Shown here piece by piece: positions 1-7,724 of a stretch of DNA of 32,442 bases (the first letter of the stretch is position 1; each line of letters begins with the position of its first letter). Made by a program: the position numbers and the translations under genes. This DNA comes from Candidatus Alcium sp. F082. GTDB taxonomy: Bacteria; Bacteroidota; Bacteroidia; Bacteroidales; F082. The stretch lies in assembly GCA_001543395.1 (NCBI GenBank), contig LPNG01000001.1, positions 1-32,442 of the forward strand. The letters run 5' to 3'. Under the pieces are notes generated by a model, which did no database searches, was not told the DNA's origin, and was given only the letters and a program-made list of their open reading frames with translations.

Positions 1-42
1 ATTCTTTTATAGACTTTCTATCTGTATTTCACGCAAATTTAC

Positions 43-50
43 TATTTTTG
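43..50 (+). promoter_or_regulatory. Putative -7 promoter element of the glycosyltransferase gene
   Basis: TATTTTTG fits the Bacteroidota -7 consensus TAnnTTTG and lies 67 bases before the chosen ATG. No clear TTTG -33 box is seen at the usual distance, so this is a motif match only. Confidence 0.45.
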
Positions 51-117
51 CTCTCGCATTCCTGGTTCGCAGACAACCACGCTGCAAATCTAAGGTTTGC
101 CCCCTAAATCCGTTGAG

Positions 118-1302
118 ATGAAGATTTTTGTCCTCCTGCCCCGCATTCCCTATCCGCTCGAAAAAGGCGACAAGTTGCGGGCTTTCAACCAGATAAAACA
201 GCTTGCAAAGCACAACGAAATCGTCCTTTGCGCGCTCAACGACAACCCAAAGGTCAGCGAGCAGGATGCCTTTCATGCCTTGCAGCCCTATTGTCAGTCA
301 ATCAGCTTCATCAAAATCAACAAGGCTCAGATTCTTTTAGGACTCATCCGCGCCTTCTTCAAGGGCTTGCCCATGCAATGCGGCTATTTTTACAACCATA
401 AGGCAGCCAAAAAAGTAAACGCGCTCATCGCCAAGCACCAACCCGACATGCTCTATTGCCAGTTGCTGCGCACGGCAGAGTACATCCGTCATAAAGACCT
501 TCCGAAAGCCATCGACTATCAAGACATCTTCTCCTACGGAATGAAACGCCGCGCCGACATCGCCTCACGCGCTACGCGGCCCATATATAATATGGAGTAC
601 CACCGCCTGCAACGTTACGAGGCGGAGATCTTCGACGACTTCGACGTTCGCAGCATCATCAGCGAACCCGACAGGGCCTTGTTCCCGCACGAGAGACGCG
701 ACGAGATCCTCATCGTCCCCAACGGCGTCGACCATGAAAAATATGCGCCGCAAGACCGCGAGAAGGCCTACGACCTTGTCTTCACAGGCAATATGAGCTA
801 CCCGCCCAACGTGAACGCGGTGGAATACCTCTCCAACGAAATCATGCCGCTCGTATGGAAGGCCTTGCCCGAAACCAAGCTTTACATTGCGGGCGCCTCG
901 CCCGACCCGAGGGTGAGAAAATGTGCCTCGGAGCGCCTCATCGTCAGCGGATGGCTCGACGACATACGCGACGCCTATGCCCTGAGCCGCATCTTCATCG
1001 CCCCCATGCGCATTGGAACGGGTCTGCAAAACAAACTCCTGGAGGCCATGTCGATGCGCCTGCCCGCCATCACCTCACCATTGGCTAACGCCTCATTGGG
1101 CGCTAAGCCCGACGAAGAGATCCTGGTTGGCAACAATGCAGAGGAAATGGCCCATCATATCATCACCCTGTTGACCGACCAAGAGAAGGCCGAACGTCTC
1201 GCCCAAGCAGGATACAACTTCACCAACCGCGTGTACGATTGGGGCAAAGCAACCGCCATCATGGAACACGAGATGCAAAAAGTCCTGAAAGGACAATCCT
1301 AA
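118..1302 (+). CDS. GT4-like glycosyltransferase (394 aa)
   Basis: Probable cytoplasmic glycosyltransferase of the GT-B fold, family GT4 type, moving a sugar from a nucleotide-sugar donor to an unknown acceptor, likely in surface polysaccharide or glycolipid synthesis. The N-terminus (LLPRIPYPLEKGDKLRAF, about residues 6-23) resembles the group annotated as PEP-CTERM/exosortase-linked glycosyltransferases. A linker motif NGVD is at 202-205, and the C-terminal domain has VFTGNMSYPPN (221-231) and the donor-site region GTGLQNKLLEAM (300-311). An in-frame TTG lies 21 bases upstream, but the ATG at 118 gives the usual MKIFVLLPR start. No exosortase or polysaccharide cluster is nearby; ettA follows after 53 bases in the same direction. 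The family is well supported, the substrate unknown. Confidence 0.8.
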   Translation: MKIFVLLPRIPYPLEKGDKLRAFNQIKQLAKHNEIVLCALNDNPKVSEQDAFHALQPYCQSISFIKINKAQILLGLIRAFFKGLPMQCGYFYNHKAAKKVNALIAKHQPDMLYCQLLRTAEYIRHKDLPKAIDYQDIFSYGMKRRADIASRATRPIYNMEYHRLQRYEAEIFDDFDVRSIISEPDRALFPHERRDEILIVPNGVDHEKYAPQDREKAYDLVFTGNMSYPPNVNAVEYLSNEIMPLVWKALPETKLYIAGASPDPRVRKCASERLIVSGWLDDIRDAYALSRIFIAPMRIGTGLQNKLLEAMSMRLPAITSPLANASLGAKPDEEILVGNNAEEMAHHIITLLTDQEKAERLAQAGYNFTNRVYDWGKATAIMEHEMQKVLKGQS

Positions 1303-1307
1303 ATCAA

Positions 1308-1327
1308 GCAGGGATTTCAATCCCTGC
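1308..1327. other. Short intergenic hairpin
   Basis: GCAGGGAT and ATCCCTGC form a perfect 8-bp stem around TTCA, 6 bases after the glycosyltransferase stop. No T-run follows, so it is not a standard intrinsic terminator; it may affect the RNA between this gene and ettA. Confidence 0.5.
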
Positions 1328-1355
1328 GTAATAAGCAAAACAAACACAATAATAT

Positions 1356-3035
1356 ATGGCAAACCCCGACGACAAAAAAATCATCTTCTCGATGGTAGGC
1401 GTGAGCAAAATCATCCCGCCGTCAAGACAAATATTGAAAGACATCTACCTCTCCTTCTTCTATGGCGCCAAGATCGGCATCATTGGTTTGAATGGTGCAG
1501 GTAAATCCACCCTGCTGCGCATCATCGCTGGCAAGGAGAAATCCTATAACGGCGAAGTGGTGTTCTCGCCCGGCTATTCGGTCGGCATGCTCGACCAGGA
1601 GCCACAACTCGACGACAATAAGACCGTCCGTCAGGTGGTGGAAGAAGGCGTACAGGAAATCGTCGACATCCTTAAGGAATACGAAGAAATCAACAATAAG
1701 TTTGCCGAACCTGACGCCGACTTCGACAAGCTGATTGCCCGTCAAGGCGAGCTCACCGAACTCATCGAGCAACACGACGCTTGGGAACTCGACAGCAAGC
1801 TGGAACGCGCCATGGATGCCCTCAACTGTCCCGATGGCGACACCCCCGTGCGCAACCTCTCGGGAGGCGAACGCCGTCGTGTGGCCCTCTGCCGTCTGTT
1901 GCTTCAAGAGCCTGACATCCTGCTCCTCGACGAGCCTACCAACCACCTCGATGCCGAGAGCATCCAATGGCTGGAGAGCCACCTGCAGCAGTACAAGGGC
2001 ACCGTCATCGCCGTCACCCACGACCGTTACTTCCTCGACCATGTGGCCGGCTGGATCCTCGAACTCGACCGTGGCGAAGGCATCCCGTGGAAGGGCAACT
2101 ACTCGTCGTGGCTCGACCAAAAGACCGCCCGTCTTGCCATGGAAGAGAAGACCGAGAGCAAGCGCCGCAAGACCCTCGAGCGTGAGCTGGAATGGGTGCG
2201 CATGGCTCCCAAGGCACGTCATGCCAAAGGCAAAGCCCGTTTGGAATCGTATGAGAAGATGCTCAACGAGGACGTGAAAGAGAAAGAAGAGAAACTCGAG
2301 ATCTATATCCCCAACGGCGACCGCCTCGGCACCAAAGTCATCGAGGCGCATGACGTCACCAAGGCCTATGGCGACAAGTTGTTGTTCGAGAACCTCAGCT
2401 TCAGCCTGCCGCAAGGTGGCATCGTGGGCGTCATCGGTCCCAACGGTGCTGGTAAGACCACGCTGTTCCGCCTCATCATGGGATTGGAAAAGCCCGATTC
2501 AGGCACCTTCGAGGTCGGTGAGACCGTGAAGATCGGCTATGTCGACCAGCAGCACGCCGACATCGACGCCGAGAAGACCGTCTGGGAGGTCATCAGTGGC
2601 GGCAACGAACTGATTCAGTTAGGCAAGCGCAGCATGAACTCGCGCGCCTACGTCAGCCGTTTCAACTTTGGCGGCAACGACCAGCAGAAGAAGGCGGGCG
2701 TGCTGTCGGGTGGTGAGCGCAACCGCATGCACCTTGCCCTCACCTTGAAACAGGAAGCCAACGTGCTCCTCTTGGACGAACCCACCAACGACATCGACGT
2801 GAACACGCTCCGTGCCTTGGAGGAAGGTCTTGAGAACTTCGCCGGCTGCGCTGTCATCATCAGCCACGACCGCTGGTTCCTCGACCGTGTGGCCACCCAC
2901 ATCCTCGCTTTCGAAGGCAACTCACAGGTCTATTTCTTCGAGGGCAGCTACTCGGAGTACGAAGAAAACAAGATGAAGCGCTTGGGCAACGTGGAGCCGA
3001 AGCGGTTCAAGTACAAGAAGCTCAAAGCAGATTAA
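1356..3035 (+). CDS. ettA: Energy-dependent translational throttle protein EttA (ABC-F ATPase)
   Basis: Soluble ABC-F protein that binds the ribosomal E site and couples early elongation to ATP/ADP level. The 559 residues match EttA length (about 555) and order. First ATPase: Walker A GLNGAGKST 44-52, signature LSGGERRRV 168-176, Walker B/D-loop DEPTNHLD 192-199. The linker between the ATPases (about 240-320) contains the EttA-type run WKGNYSSWL and basic segments. Second ATPase: GPNGAGKTT 361-369, LSGGERNRM 450-458, DEPTNDID 474-481. The C-terminus EPKRFKYKK is also typical of EttA. No transmembrane segment is present, which excludes a transporter. Both catalytic glutamates (193, 475) are intact. 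A strong terminator follows. Confidence 0.96.
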   Translation: MANPDDKKIIFSMVGVSKIIPPSRQILKDIYLSFFYGAKIGIIGLNGAGKSTLLRIIAGKEKSYNGEVVFSPGYSVGMLDQEPQLDDNKTVRQVVEEGVQEIVDILKEYEEINNKFAEPDADFDKLIARQGELTELIEQHDAWELDSKLERAMDALNCPDGDTPVRNLSGGERRRVALCRLLLQEPDILLLDEPTNHLDAESIQWLESHLQQYKGTVIAVTHDRYFLDHVAGWILELDRGEGIPWKGNYSSWLDQKTARLAMEEKTESKRRKTLERELEWVRMAPKARHAKGKARLESYEKMLNEDVKEKEEKLEIYIPNGDRLGTKVIEAHDVTKAYGDKLLFENLSFSLPQGGIVGVIGPNGAGKTTLFRLIMGLEKPDSGTFEVGETVKIGYVDQQHADIDAEKTVWEVISGGNELIQLGKRSMNSRAYVSRFNFGGNDQQKKAGVLSGGERNRMHLALTLKQEANVLLLDEPTNDIDVNTLRALEEGLENFAGCAVIISHDRWFLDRVATHILAFEGNSQVYFFEGSYSEYEENKMKRLGNVEPKRFKYKKLKAD

Positions 3036-3055
3036 AAGTACCATGACCATTGACT

Positions 3056-3105
3056 ATGACCATGACCGCAATAACGTTGTTAAAAGCGATCATGGTCATT
3101 TTTTT
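3056..3105 (+). terminator. Rho-independent terminator of ettA
   Basis: A 14-bp stem with one mismatch (ATGACCATGA at 3056-3065 pairing with TCATGGTCAT at 3090-3099, plus CCGC/GCGA extension) is followed by a run of T. The left arm sits in a run of repeated ATGACC units. Confidence 0.85.
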
Positions 3106-3113
3106 GCAAAATG

Positions 3114-3143
3114 TTTGGAGACAAGTATTAATCCTTATATTTG
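3114..3143 (+). promoter_or_regulatory. Promoter of the DUF805 gene
   Basis: TTTG at 3114-3117 and TATATTTG at 3136-3143 are 18 bases apart, matching the -33/-7 pair of the Bacteroidota primary sigma factor. The in-frame TTG at 3141 lies inside the -7 box, so it cannot be the start; the ATG at 3174 is used. Confidence 0.7.
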
Positions 3144-3173
3144 CAGCGTATTAACCCCTTAAAACACATCACT

Positions 3174-3668
3174 ATGAACTTCGGTGAAGCCATCAAAAGC
3201 GTGTTTTCAAAGTATGCGACTTTCTCGGGACGAGCACGCCGTTCCGAATTCTGGTATTTTTACCTGTTCTACATATTAGTTGCATTTGGACTTTCCTTTT
3301 TGTCCATCTGGATTCCATTTGCCAAATACTTGTATATCCTCTTTGGCTTGGGTGTTTTTCTCCCCTATACTGCCGTCACTGTACGTCGCTTGCATGACAT
3401 CGGAAAAAGCGGATGGATACTGCTCATCTTTATGGTCATATCATTATTAATCTCCATGTTGCTGTTCTTGTTTATAGACATCATTACCCCTACCAATGGA
3501 GACAATTCCATGACCGTTTTCATTGTTTATGGCATACTTGTCTTCATCGTCCTTGCATTGGTCATTTGGCTTATCGTATGGTTGGCCAAAGACAGCCAAC
3601 CCGGCGAGAACCAATGGGGGCCCAACCCAAAGGAACAACCCTCAGCCGAACCACAAACCAACATTTGA
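3174..3668 (+). CDS. DUF805 inner-membrane protein (164 aa)
   Basis: Small integral membrane protein of the DUF805 family, whose function is unknown. It carries the family marks: an N-terminal amphipathic stretch, the SGRARRSEFWYF motif (18-29), and VRRLHDIGKSGW (70-81). About four hydrophobic segments are seen, near 28-48, 52-68, 80-102 and 114-136, followed by a polar proline-rich tail of about 25 residues with NQWGPNP. The ATG at 3174 is chosen because an upstream in-frame TTG overlaps the promoter. It is a single-gene unit with its own promoter and terminator. Family assignment is secure; no role can be inferred from the neighbours. Confidence 0.9.
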   Translation: MNFGEAIKSVFSKYATFSGRARRSEFWYFYLFYILVAFGLSFLSIWIPFAKYLYILFGLGVFLPYTAVTVRRLHDIGKSGWILLIFMVISLLISMLLFLFIDIITPTNGDNSMTVFIVYGILVFIVLALVIWLIVWLAKDSQPGENQWGPNPKEQPSAEPQTNI

Positions 3669-3691
3669 TTATGGTTTTGGCCAAAAACACC

Positions 3692-3732
3692 CAGGGCGTT
3701 GATTTTTTTGTCAGCGCCCTGTTATTTTTTTT
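3692..3732 (+). terminator. Rho-independent terminator of the DUF805 gene
   Basis: CAGGGCG at 3692 pairs with CGCCCTG ending at 3721; the stem reaches about 11 bp with one G-T wobble, encloses a T-rich loop, and is followed by TTATTTTTTTT. Confidence 0.85.
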
Positions 3733-3765
3733 CGCCACTCGTGCACCTATATAAAATAAAGAAAT

Positions 3766-3773
3766 TAATTTTG
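3766..3773 (+). promoter_or_regulatory. Putative -7 promoter element of the C10 protease gene
   Basis: TAATTTTG matches TAnnTTTG, 40 bases before the ATG. No TTTG is seen at -33 spacing. Confidence 0.5.
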
Positions 3774-3813
3774 CCGCTCCTAAGACAAACAACAACTCAA
3801 AATACACCATAAA

Positions 3814-6186
3814 ATGAAGAAGTTATATTTGACACTTTGCCTTGCTGTCCTCACCTTGGGCAGCCTCGTGGCCGGCCCCGTCGACCAACAGAAGGCACAA
3901 AGAATCGGTGCCAAGTTCCTGAGCACCACCACCCTCGCTCAGCGCAACGCTGACATCCAACTCAACTGCGTCGCTGCCGCCACCAACATCACCCGTGGCG
4001 CCATCGACTACTACGTCTTCAACGTCAAAAACGGCGAAGGCTTCATCATCGTTTCGGGCGACGACTGCGCCAAACCCATCCTCGCCTACTCCACCACCGG
4101 CACCTACGACCCGCAAGACGTGTCGGAAGGCTTCGCTTTCACGCTGAAAGGCTTCCAGGATGAAATCCAATACATGCGCGAGCACAACATCGCTGCCACG
4201 CCCGACATCGTGGCCGAATGGAAACGCGTCAGCGAAACGGGTAGCCTCAACCGTCGCGGACAGACCCGCGCCGTGGTCGACGTGCTCTGCCAGACCCTCT
4301 GGAACCAAAACTTCCCCTGGAACAGCCAATGCCCTGAAGACCCCGAAGGCAACGGCGGCCACGTCTACGCCGGCTGCGTAGCCACCGCCATGGGACAGGT
4401 GATGAAGTTCTGGGATTGGCCTGCACAAGGCACCGGTTCGCACACCTACAACCCTCAAGGCTATGCCCAACAAACCGCCAACTTCGGCGAGACCGAATAC
4501 CACTTTGAGCTGATGCCCAACGTGCTCGACTCGACCAGCACCGAAAACGACTACTACTACATCGCCCAGTTCCTGCACCACTGCGGCATCGCTGTCAACA
4601 TGCAATACAGCGGCAACGGCAGCGGCGCCTATTCCGAAGATGTGCCCGACGCCTTGCGCAACTATTTCCGCTACACCTGCGACGACCACATCACCAACTA
4701 CGGTGACTGGTGGCCGGGCATGGGTTACACCAACGAAGAGTGGGCCCAGATGCTGAAGGACGGCGGCTTGGACGAAGGCCTTCCGCTCTACTACAGCGGT
4801 CAAGATGACGATTTTCAAGGTGGTCACGCCTACGTGGTTGACGGCTACGACGAGAACGACTACTTCCACTACAACTGGGGCTGGAGCGGTCGCGACAACG
4901 CCTGGTGCCCCATCGGCGCCGCCAACACCACCCGCTACCACTTCAACACGATGGTGGGCTTCACCGGCCACATCATCCCTGCCAACGACACCTATTACTC
5001 GCGCCCCGACAGCGTGGCCAATATGGCCGTGCTCGAAAACGCCGACTTCAACGGTGTCCGCCTCAGCTGGACCAACCCCACGCTCGACCTCAACGGCAAC
5101 GAACTCACCAGCATCACCTCGGTGACCATACGCCGCAACGGTGAAGTCATCGCCGAACTGACCGATGCCCAAGTGGGTGCCGACATGGAATACCAAGACA
5201 ATGGTCTTGAACCCGGTCTTTACGAATATGCTATCTACGTGACCAACGAAGCCGGTATCAGCCGCACCACTTACCGCAGCGTGCTCGTCGGCGAGAAGTG
5301 CAACGTCGTCTTCCAACTCCACGACGACGGTGGCAACGGCTGGAAAGGCGCCGCCATCAGCGTGACCTCCGAGAGCGGACAACGCATCGCCATCGTTACG
5401 ATGACCGAGGGTTCAGACCTGGTTGTTGACCTGCCCCTATTACGCGGCAACCTCAACTTCATCTGGAACCACGGTTGGTATCATGCCTACGAAGAGCACG
5501 ACACCGACTTTGAATGCTCCTTCACCATCCTCGACTATGCTGGCAACGAACTATTCACCAGCAGCGAACTTGAAGATGGTATCTTCATGACCTACGAGAA
5601 CAACTGCGAGGAAGCTCCGCTGACCTGCTATCCTGTACAGAACCTGCAAGGCGAATACCAATGGCATAATGGCGAAGAATATGGTGCCTATATCTCATGG
5701 GATCGCCCCGACATCACAGCCAACCTGCATCATTTCAAAGTGCTTCGCTCAACAGGAGCTTACAAGGACGAGGTACTCGTCGCTGAAATCCCTTACGATG
5801 GCAACAATAGCTACGAGTACTTCGACAATACATACGATTTGATTCAAAGCGAATACGTCTACTACTCTGTCAACTGCGTTTATATCCGTGGAGAAGAGCA
5901 ATGCGAATCGGAATGGTCGGATGTGGGGTTCTGGATTACCGATATCGAAGAGAATACCGATAAAAACATCGATGTCTACCCCAACCCGACCAACGGTATG
6001 CTCAACATCGAAGGCCAAGGCACGATGCACATCAGCGTCAGCAACCTCATGGGACAAAAACTCATGGAGGCTGAAGCCGAAGGCAACACCACCCTCGATC
6101 TGAGCCGCTTCGAATCGGGCATGTATCTTGTCCGCATCGAATACGCCGATGGCGTGATGGTGCAGAAAGTCAACGTTAGACAATAA
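3814..6186 (+). CDS. Secreted C10 family (streptopain-like) cysteine protease with T9SS tail
   Basis: Papain-fold protease of MEROPS family C10 (SpeB, interpain). A signal peptide covers about 1-20, then a propeptide-like domain to about 150. The catalytic Cys188 lies in YAGCVATAMGQ and His338 in GGHAYVVDGY; NWGW (354-357) supplies the supporting Asn and Trp. After the protease come an Ig/FN3-like segment (about 400-490), a domain bounded by Cys496 and Cys598 with the motif NGW, a second FN3-like segment (about 605-710), and a type A T9SS sorting domain starting at VYPNP (721-725) and ending VQKVNVRQ. It is therefore probably exported to the periplasm, passed out by T9SS and attached to the cell surface or released. 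All catalytic residues are present. Substrate unknown. Confidence 0.93.
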   Translation: MKKLYLTLCLAVLTLGSLVAGPVDQQKAQRIGAKFLSTTTLAQRNADIQLNCVAAATNITRGAIDYYVFNVKNGEGFIIVSGDDCAKPILAYSTTGTYDPQDVSEGFAFTLKGFQDEIQYMREHNIAATPDIVAEWKRVSETGSLNRRGQTRAVVDVLCQTLWNQNFPWNSQCPEDPEGNGGHVYAGCVATAMGQVMKFWDWPAQGTGSHTYNPQGYAQQTANFGETEYHFELMPNVLDSTSTENDYYYIAQFLHHCGIAVNMQYSGNGSGAYSEDVPDALRNYFRYTCDDHITNYGDWWPGMGYTNEEWAQMLKDGGLDEGLPLYYSGQDDDFQGGHAYVVDGYDENDYFHYNWGWSGRDNAWCPIGAANTTRYHFNTMVGFTGHIIPANDTYYSRPDSVANMAVLENADFNGVRLSWTNPTLDLNGNELTSITSVTIRRNGEVIAELTDAQVGADMEYQDNGLEPGLYEYAIYVTNEAGISRTTYRSVLVGEKCNVVFQLHDDGGNGWKGAAISVTSESGQRIAIVTMTEGSDLVVDLPLLRGNLNFIWNHGWYHAYEEHDTDFECSFTILDYAGNELFTSSELEDGIFMTYENNCEEAPLTCYPVQNLQGEYQWHNGEEYGAYISWDRPDITANLHHFKVLRSTGAYKDEVLVAEIPYDGNNSYEYFDNTYDLIQSEYVYYSVNCVYIRGEEQCESEWSDVGFWITDIEENTDKNIDVYPNPTNGMLNIEGQGTMHISVSNLMGQKLMEAEAEGNTTLDLSRFESGMYLVRIEYADGVMVQKVNVRQ

Positions 6187-6191
6187 CACTA

Positions 6192-6330
6192 AGAGGTTCC
6201 CGCTTCGCGGGAATGGAGTTATAATCATTTTATAAACCGCGGCGGCCTGTAACGCTTACAAACTGTAAACGCTACAAGCCGCCGCTGGTCATTTTATGCC
6301 TTACTCCTTTCCCGCCGCCAGGCGGGAACC
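6192..6330. repeat. Composite palindromic element, copy A
   Basis: Two hairpin units in inverted orientation (6192-6219, with GGTTCCCGC..GCGGGAATGGAGT; and 6303-6330) flank a 20-bp central stem with three mismatches (6239-6258 with 6266-6285, loop CAAACTG). It fills the spacer between two convergent stop codons, ending 2 bases before the pfp stop. It could act as a bidirectional terminator, but no long T-run is seen. Copy B at 7592-7724 has the same plan. Confidence 0.8.
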
Positions 6331-6332
6331 TT

Positions 6333-7550
6333 TTACCACTTCAGGATCTTCTTGAAGTCGTAGTCCTCTGGATTCGGCAGGTAGGCCTTGGCCGCTTCGT
6401 AGTCGGCAGGGCTGATGTACTGCAGGCCTTCGTTGAAGATCAACTCGGCCTTGGGGCCGTTCAGGTTGACCAAGCGCGGCTTGATCTTGCCGTTCTCGTC
6501 TTCCACGTCCTTCAGGTACAAAGGCATGATCTCACCCTTCGGGTTAGTGGTGACCATAGCGCCACTCACGCCCTTGTCGAAGAGTTTCTTCACGCCGTAA
6601 CCCAGCAGTGAGCAGTAAGTCAAGTCGTAGCCGTTAGGCTCGACGCAACGGATGCCGTAACCGATTTCAACGGGACGACTCTTCACGTTGATGCCCAAGG
6701 TCTTCAAACGCTGTTGCAACAACAGATTGAAGATATGTGCCTTACTCACGTTGCCCAGCTCGGGATGGCCATGTTCGTCGTAGGTGAAGGCCACACCCGA
6801 CTTCTCTATTTCCTCATCGCTCATAAAGTGGAACACACCCTCGCTGATGATGACAACGCCGTAGTTGACACCCAAGAGTTTGCGTTTCACTATAGAGCTG
6901 ACTACCAGCTTGATAATGGCATCGAAGGTCACTTCCGCGTTGTTGAACATCTCGGGGATGACCACCATCGGGCAGTGGCAGGCCGAGGTCATACCGAAAG
7001 CCAGGTGACCAGCCTCACGACCCATGGCGGAGACCACAAACCAGTTGCCGCTCGTACGGGCATCTTCGTAGATGGTCTGCACCAGATGTACGGCAGCATC
7101 TTTGGCGGAGTAATAGCCGAAGGTCGGGCTACCCTCAGGCAACGGAAGGTCGTTATCGATGGTCTTAGGCACGTGGATGTTTTGGATGGGGAAGCCGCTG
7201 CTGGCCAAGAACTTCGAGATGCGGTTGGCCGTCGAGGCAGTGTCGTCGCCGCCGATGGTGACCAACAATTTGATGTTGTTCTTGATGAAGAACTCCGTGT
7301 TGAACTCTTCGTTTTTCGGTTTATAACGGCTCATCTTCAAGGCCGAACCACCCTGCTTCAAGATGGCATCGGCATAAAGGAAATCCATCTCGACCACATC
7401 GGGATTGGGTTTGAAGAGGTTCTTGTAGCCTTCGTTGAGGCCAAGGACACGATAACCGTCCTTAAGGAAGGTCTTCGCCACGGTGCTGATCACCGTGTTG
7501 ATTCCAGGTGCCGGACCGCCGCCGGCCAAAATCACTATTGATTCTTTCAT
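6333..7550 (-). CDS. pfp: Pyrophosphate-type 6-phosphofructokinase (405 aa)
   Basis: Cytoplasmic glycolytic enzyme interconverting fructose 6-phosphate and fructose 1,6-bisphosphate. The PFK fold is shown by GGGPAPGIN (10-18), GGDDT (100-104), the catalytic PKTIDND (128-134) and MGREAG (176-181). ATP-dependent enzymes usually have GGDG and PGTIDND. The Asp in GGDD and Lys in PKTIDND are the marks linked to pyrophosphate use in established work on this family, so PPi is the likely phosphoryl donor and the reaction would be reversible. Mixed-substrate enzymes exist, so the donor remains inferred. The ATG at 7550 puts MKESIVILAGG at the N-terminus; an upstream in-frame extension of 12 residues looks unlike the family. 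Composite repeats lie on both sides. Confidence 0.9.
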   Translation of the reverse strand: MKESIVILAGGGPAPGINTVISTVAKTFLKDGYRVLGLNEGYKNLFKPNPDVVEMDFLYADAILKQGGSALKMSRYKPKNEEFNTEFFIKNNIKLLVTIGGDDTASTANRISKFLASSGFPIQNIHVPKTIDNDLPLPEGSPTFGYYSAKDAAVHLVQTIYEDARTSGNWFVVSAMGREAGHLAFGMTSACHCPMVVIPEMFNNAEVTFDAIIKLVVSSIVKRKLLGVNYGVVIISEGVFHFMSDEEIEKSGVAFTYDEHGHPELGNVSKAHIFNLLLQQRLKTLGINVKSRPVEIGYGIRCVEPNGYDLTYCSLLGYGVKKLFDKGVSGAMVTTNPKGEIMPLYLKDVEDENGKIKPRLVNLNGPKAELIFNEGLQYISPADYEAAKAYLPNPEDYDFKKILKW

Positions 7551-7591
7551 ATTTGAGGTTTTTAAAGAATTATAATTCAAACTCAACTGTT

Positions 7592-7724
7592 TGAGATTCC
7601 CCTGCGGGGAATGGAGTAAACCTTTTAGTTCCCAGCGGCGGTAGAACCTGTAATAAAGTCAGTAACCGTCTTTACCGCCGCTTGAAACACTTTACGTACA
7701 CTCCATTCCCGTCAGGGAATCTCA
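7592..7724. repeat. Composite palindromic element, copy B
   Basis: Hairpin units at 7592-7617 (TGAGATTCCCC..GGGGAATGGAGT) and, inverted, at 7700-7724 flank a perfect 10-bp stem AGCGGCGGTA/TACCGCCGCT (7634-7643 with 7673-7682). The right unit touches the stop codon of the GH92 gene. Unit sequence, order and spacing match copy A at 6192-6330. Confidence 0.8.

Noticed and set aside
1356..3035. Annotating the ABC protein as an ABC transporter ATPase or antibiotic resistance factor
   Set aside because: No membrane domain; motifs, linker and C-terminus fit EttA, not a resistance ABC-F.
3823..5382. Long minus-strand open frame of 519 codons opposite the C10 gene
   Set aside because: It is antisense to a well-supported protease with intact motifs and reflects codon bias; the translated protein is valine-rich and has no recognizable domain.
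6192..7724. pfp gene as a recently inserted transposon bounded by copies A and B
   Set aside because: The enzyme is a core gene and the elements lie at gene 3' ends as in copy C; no target-site duplication is seen. Not excluded, but not supported.
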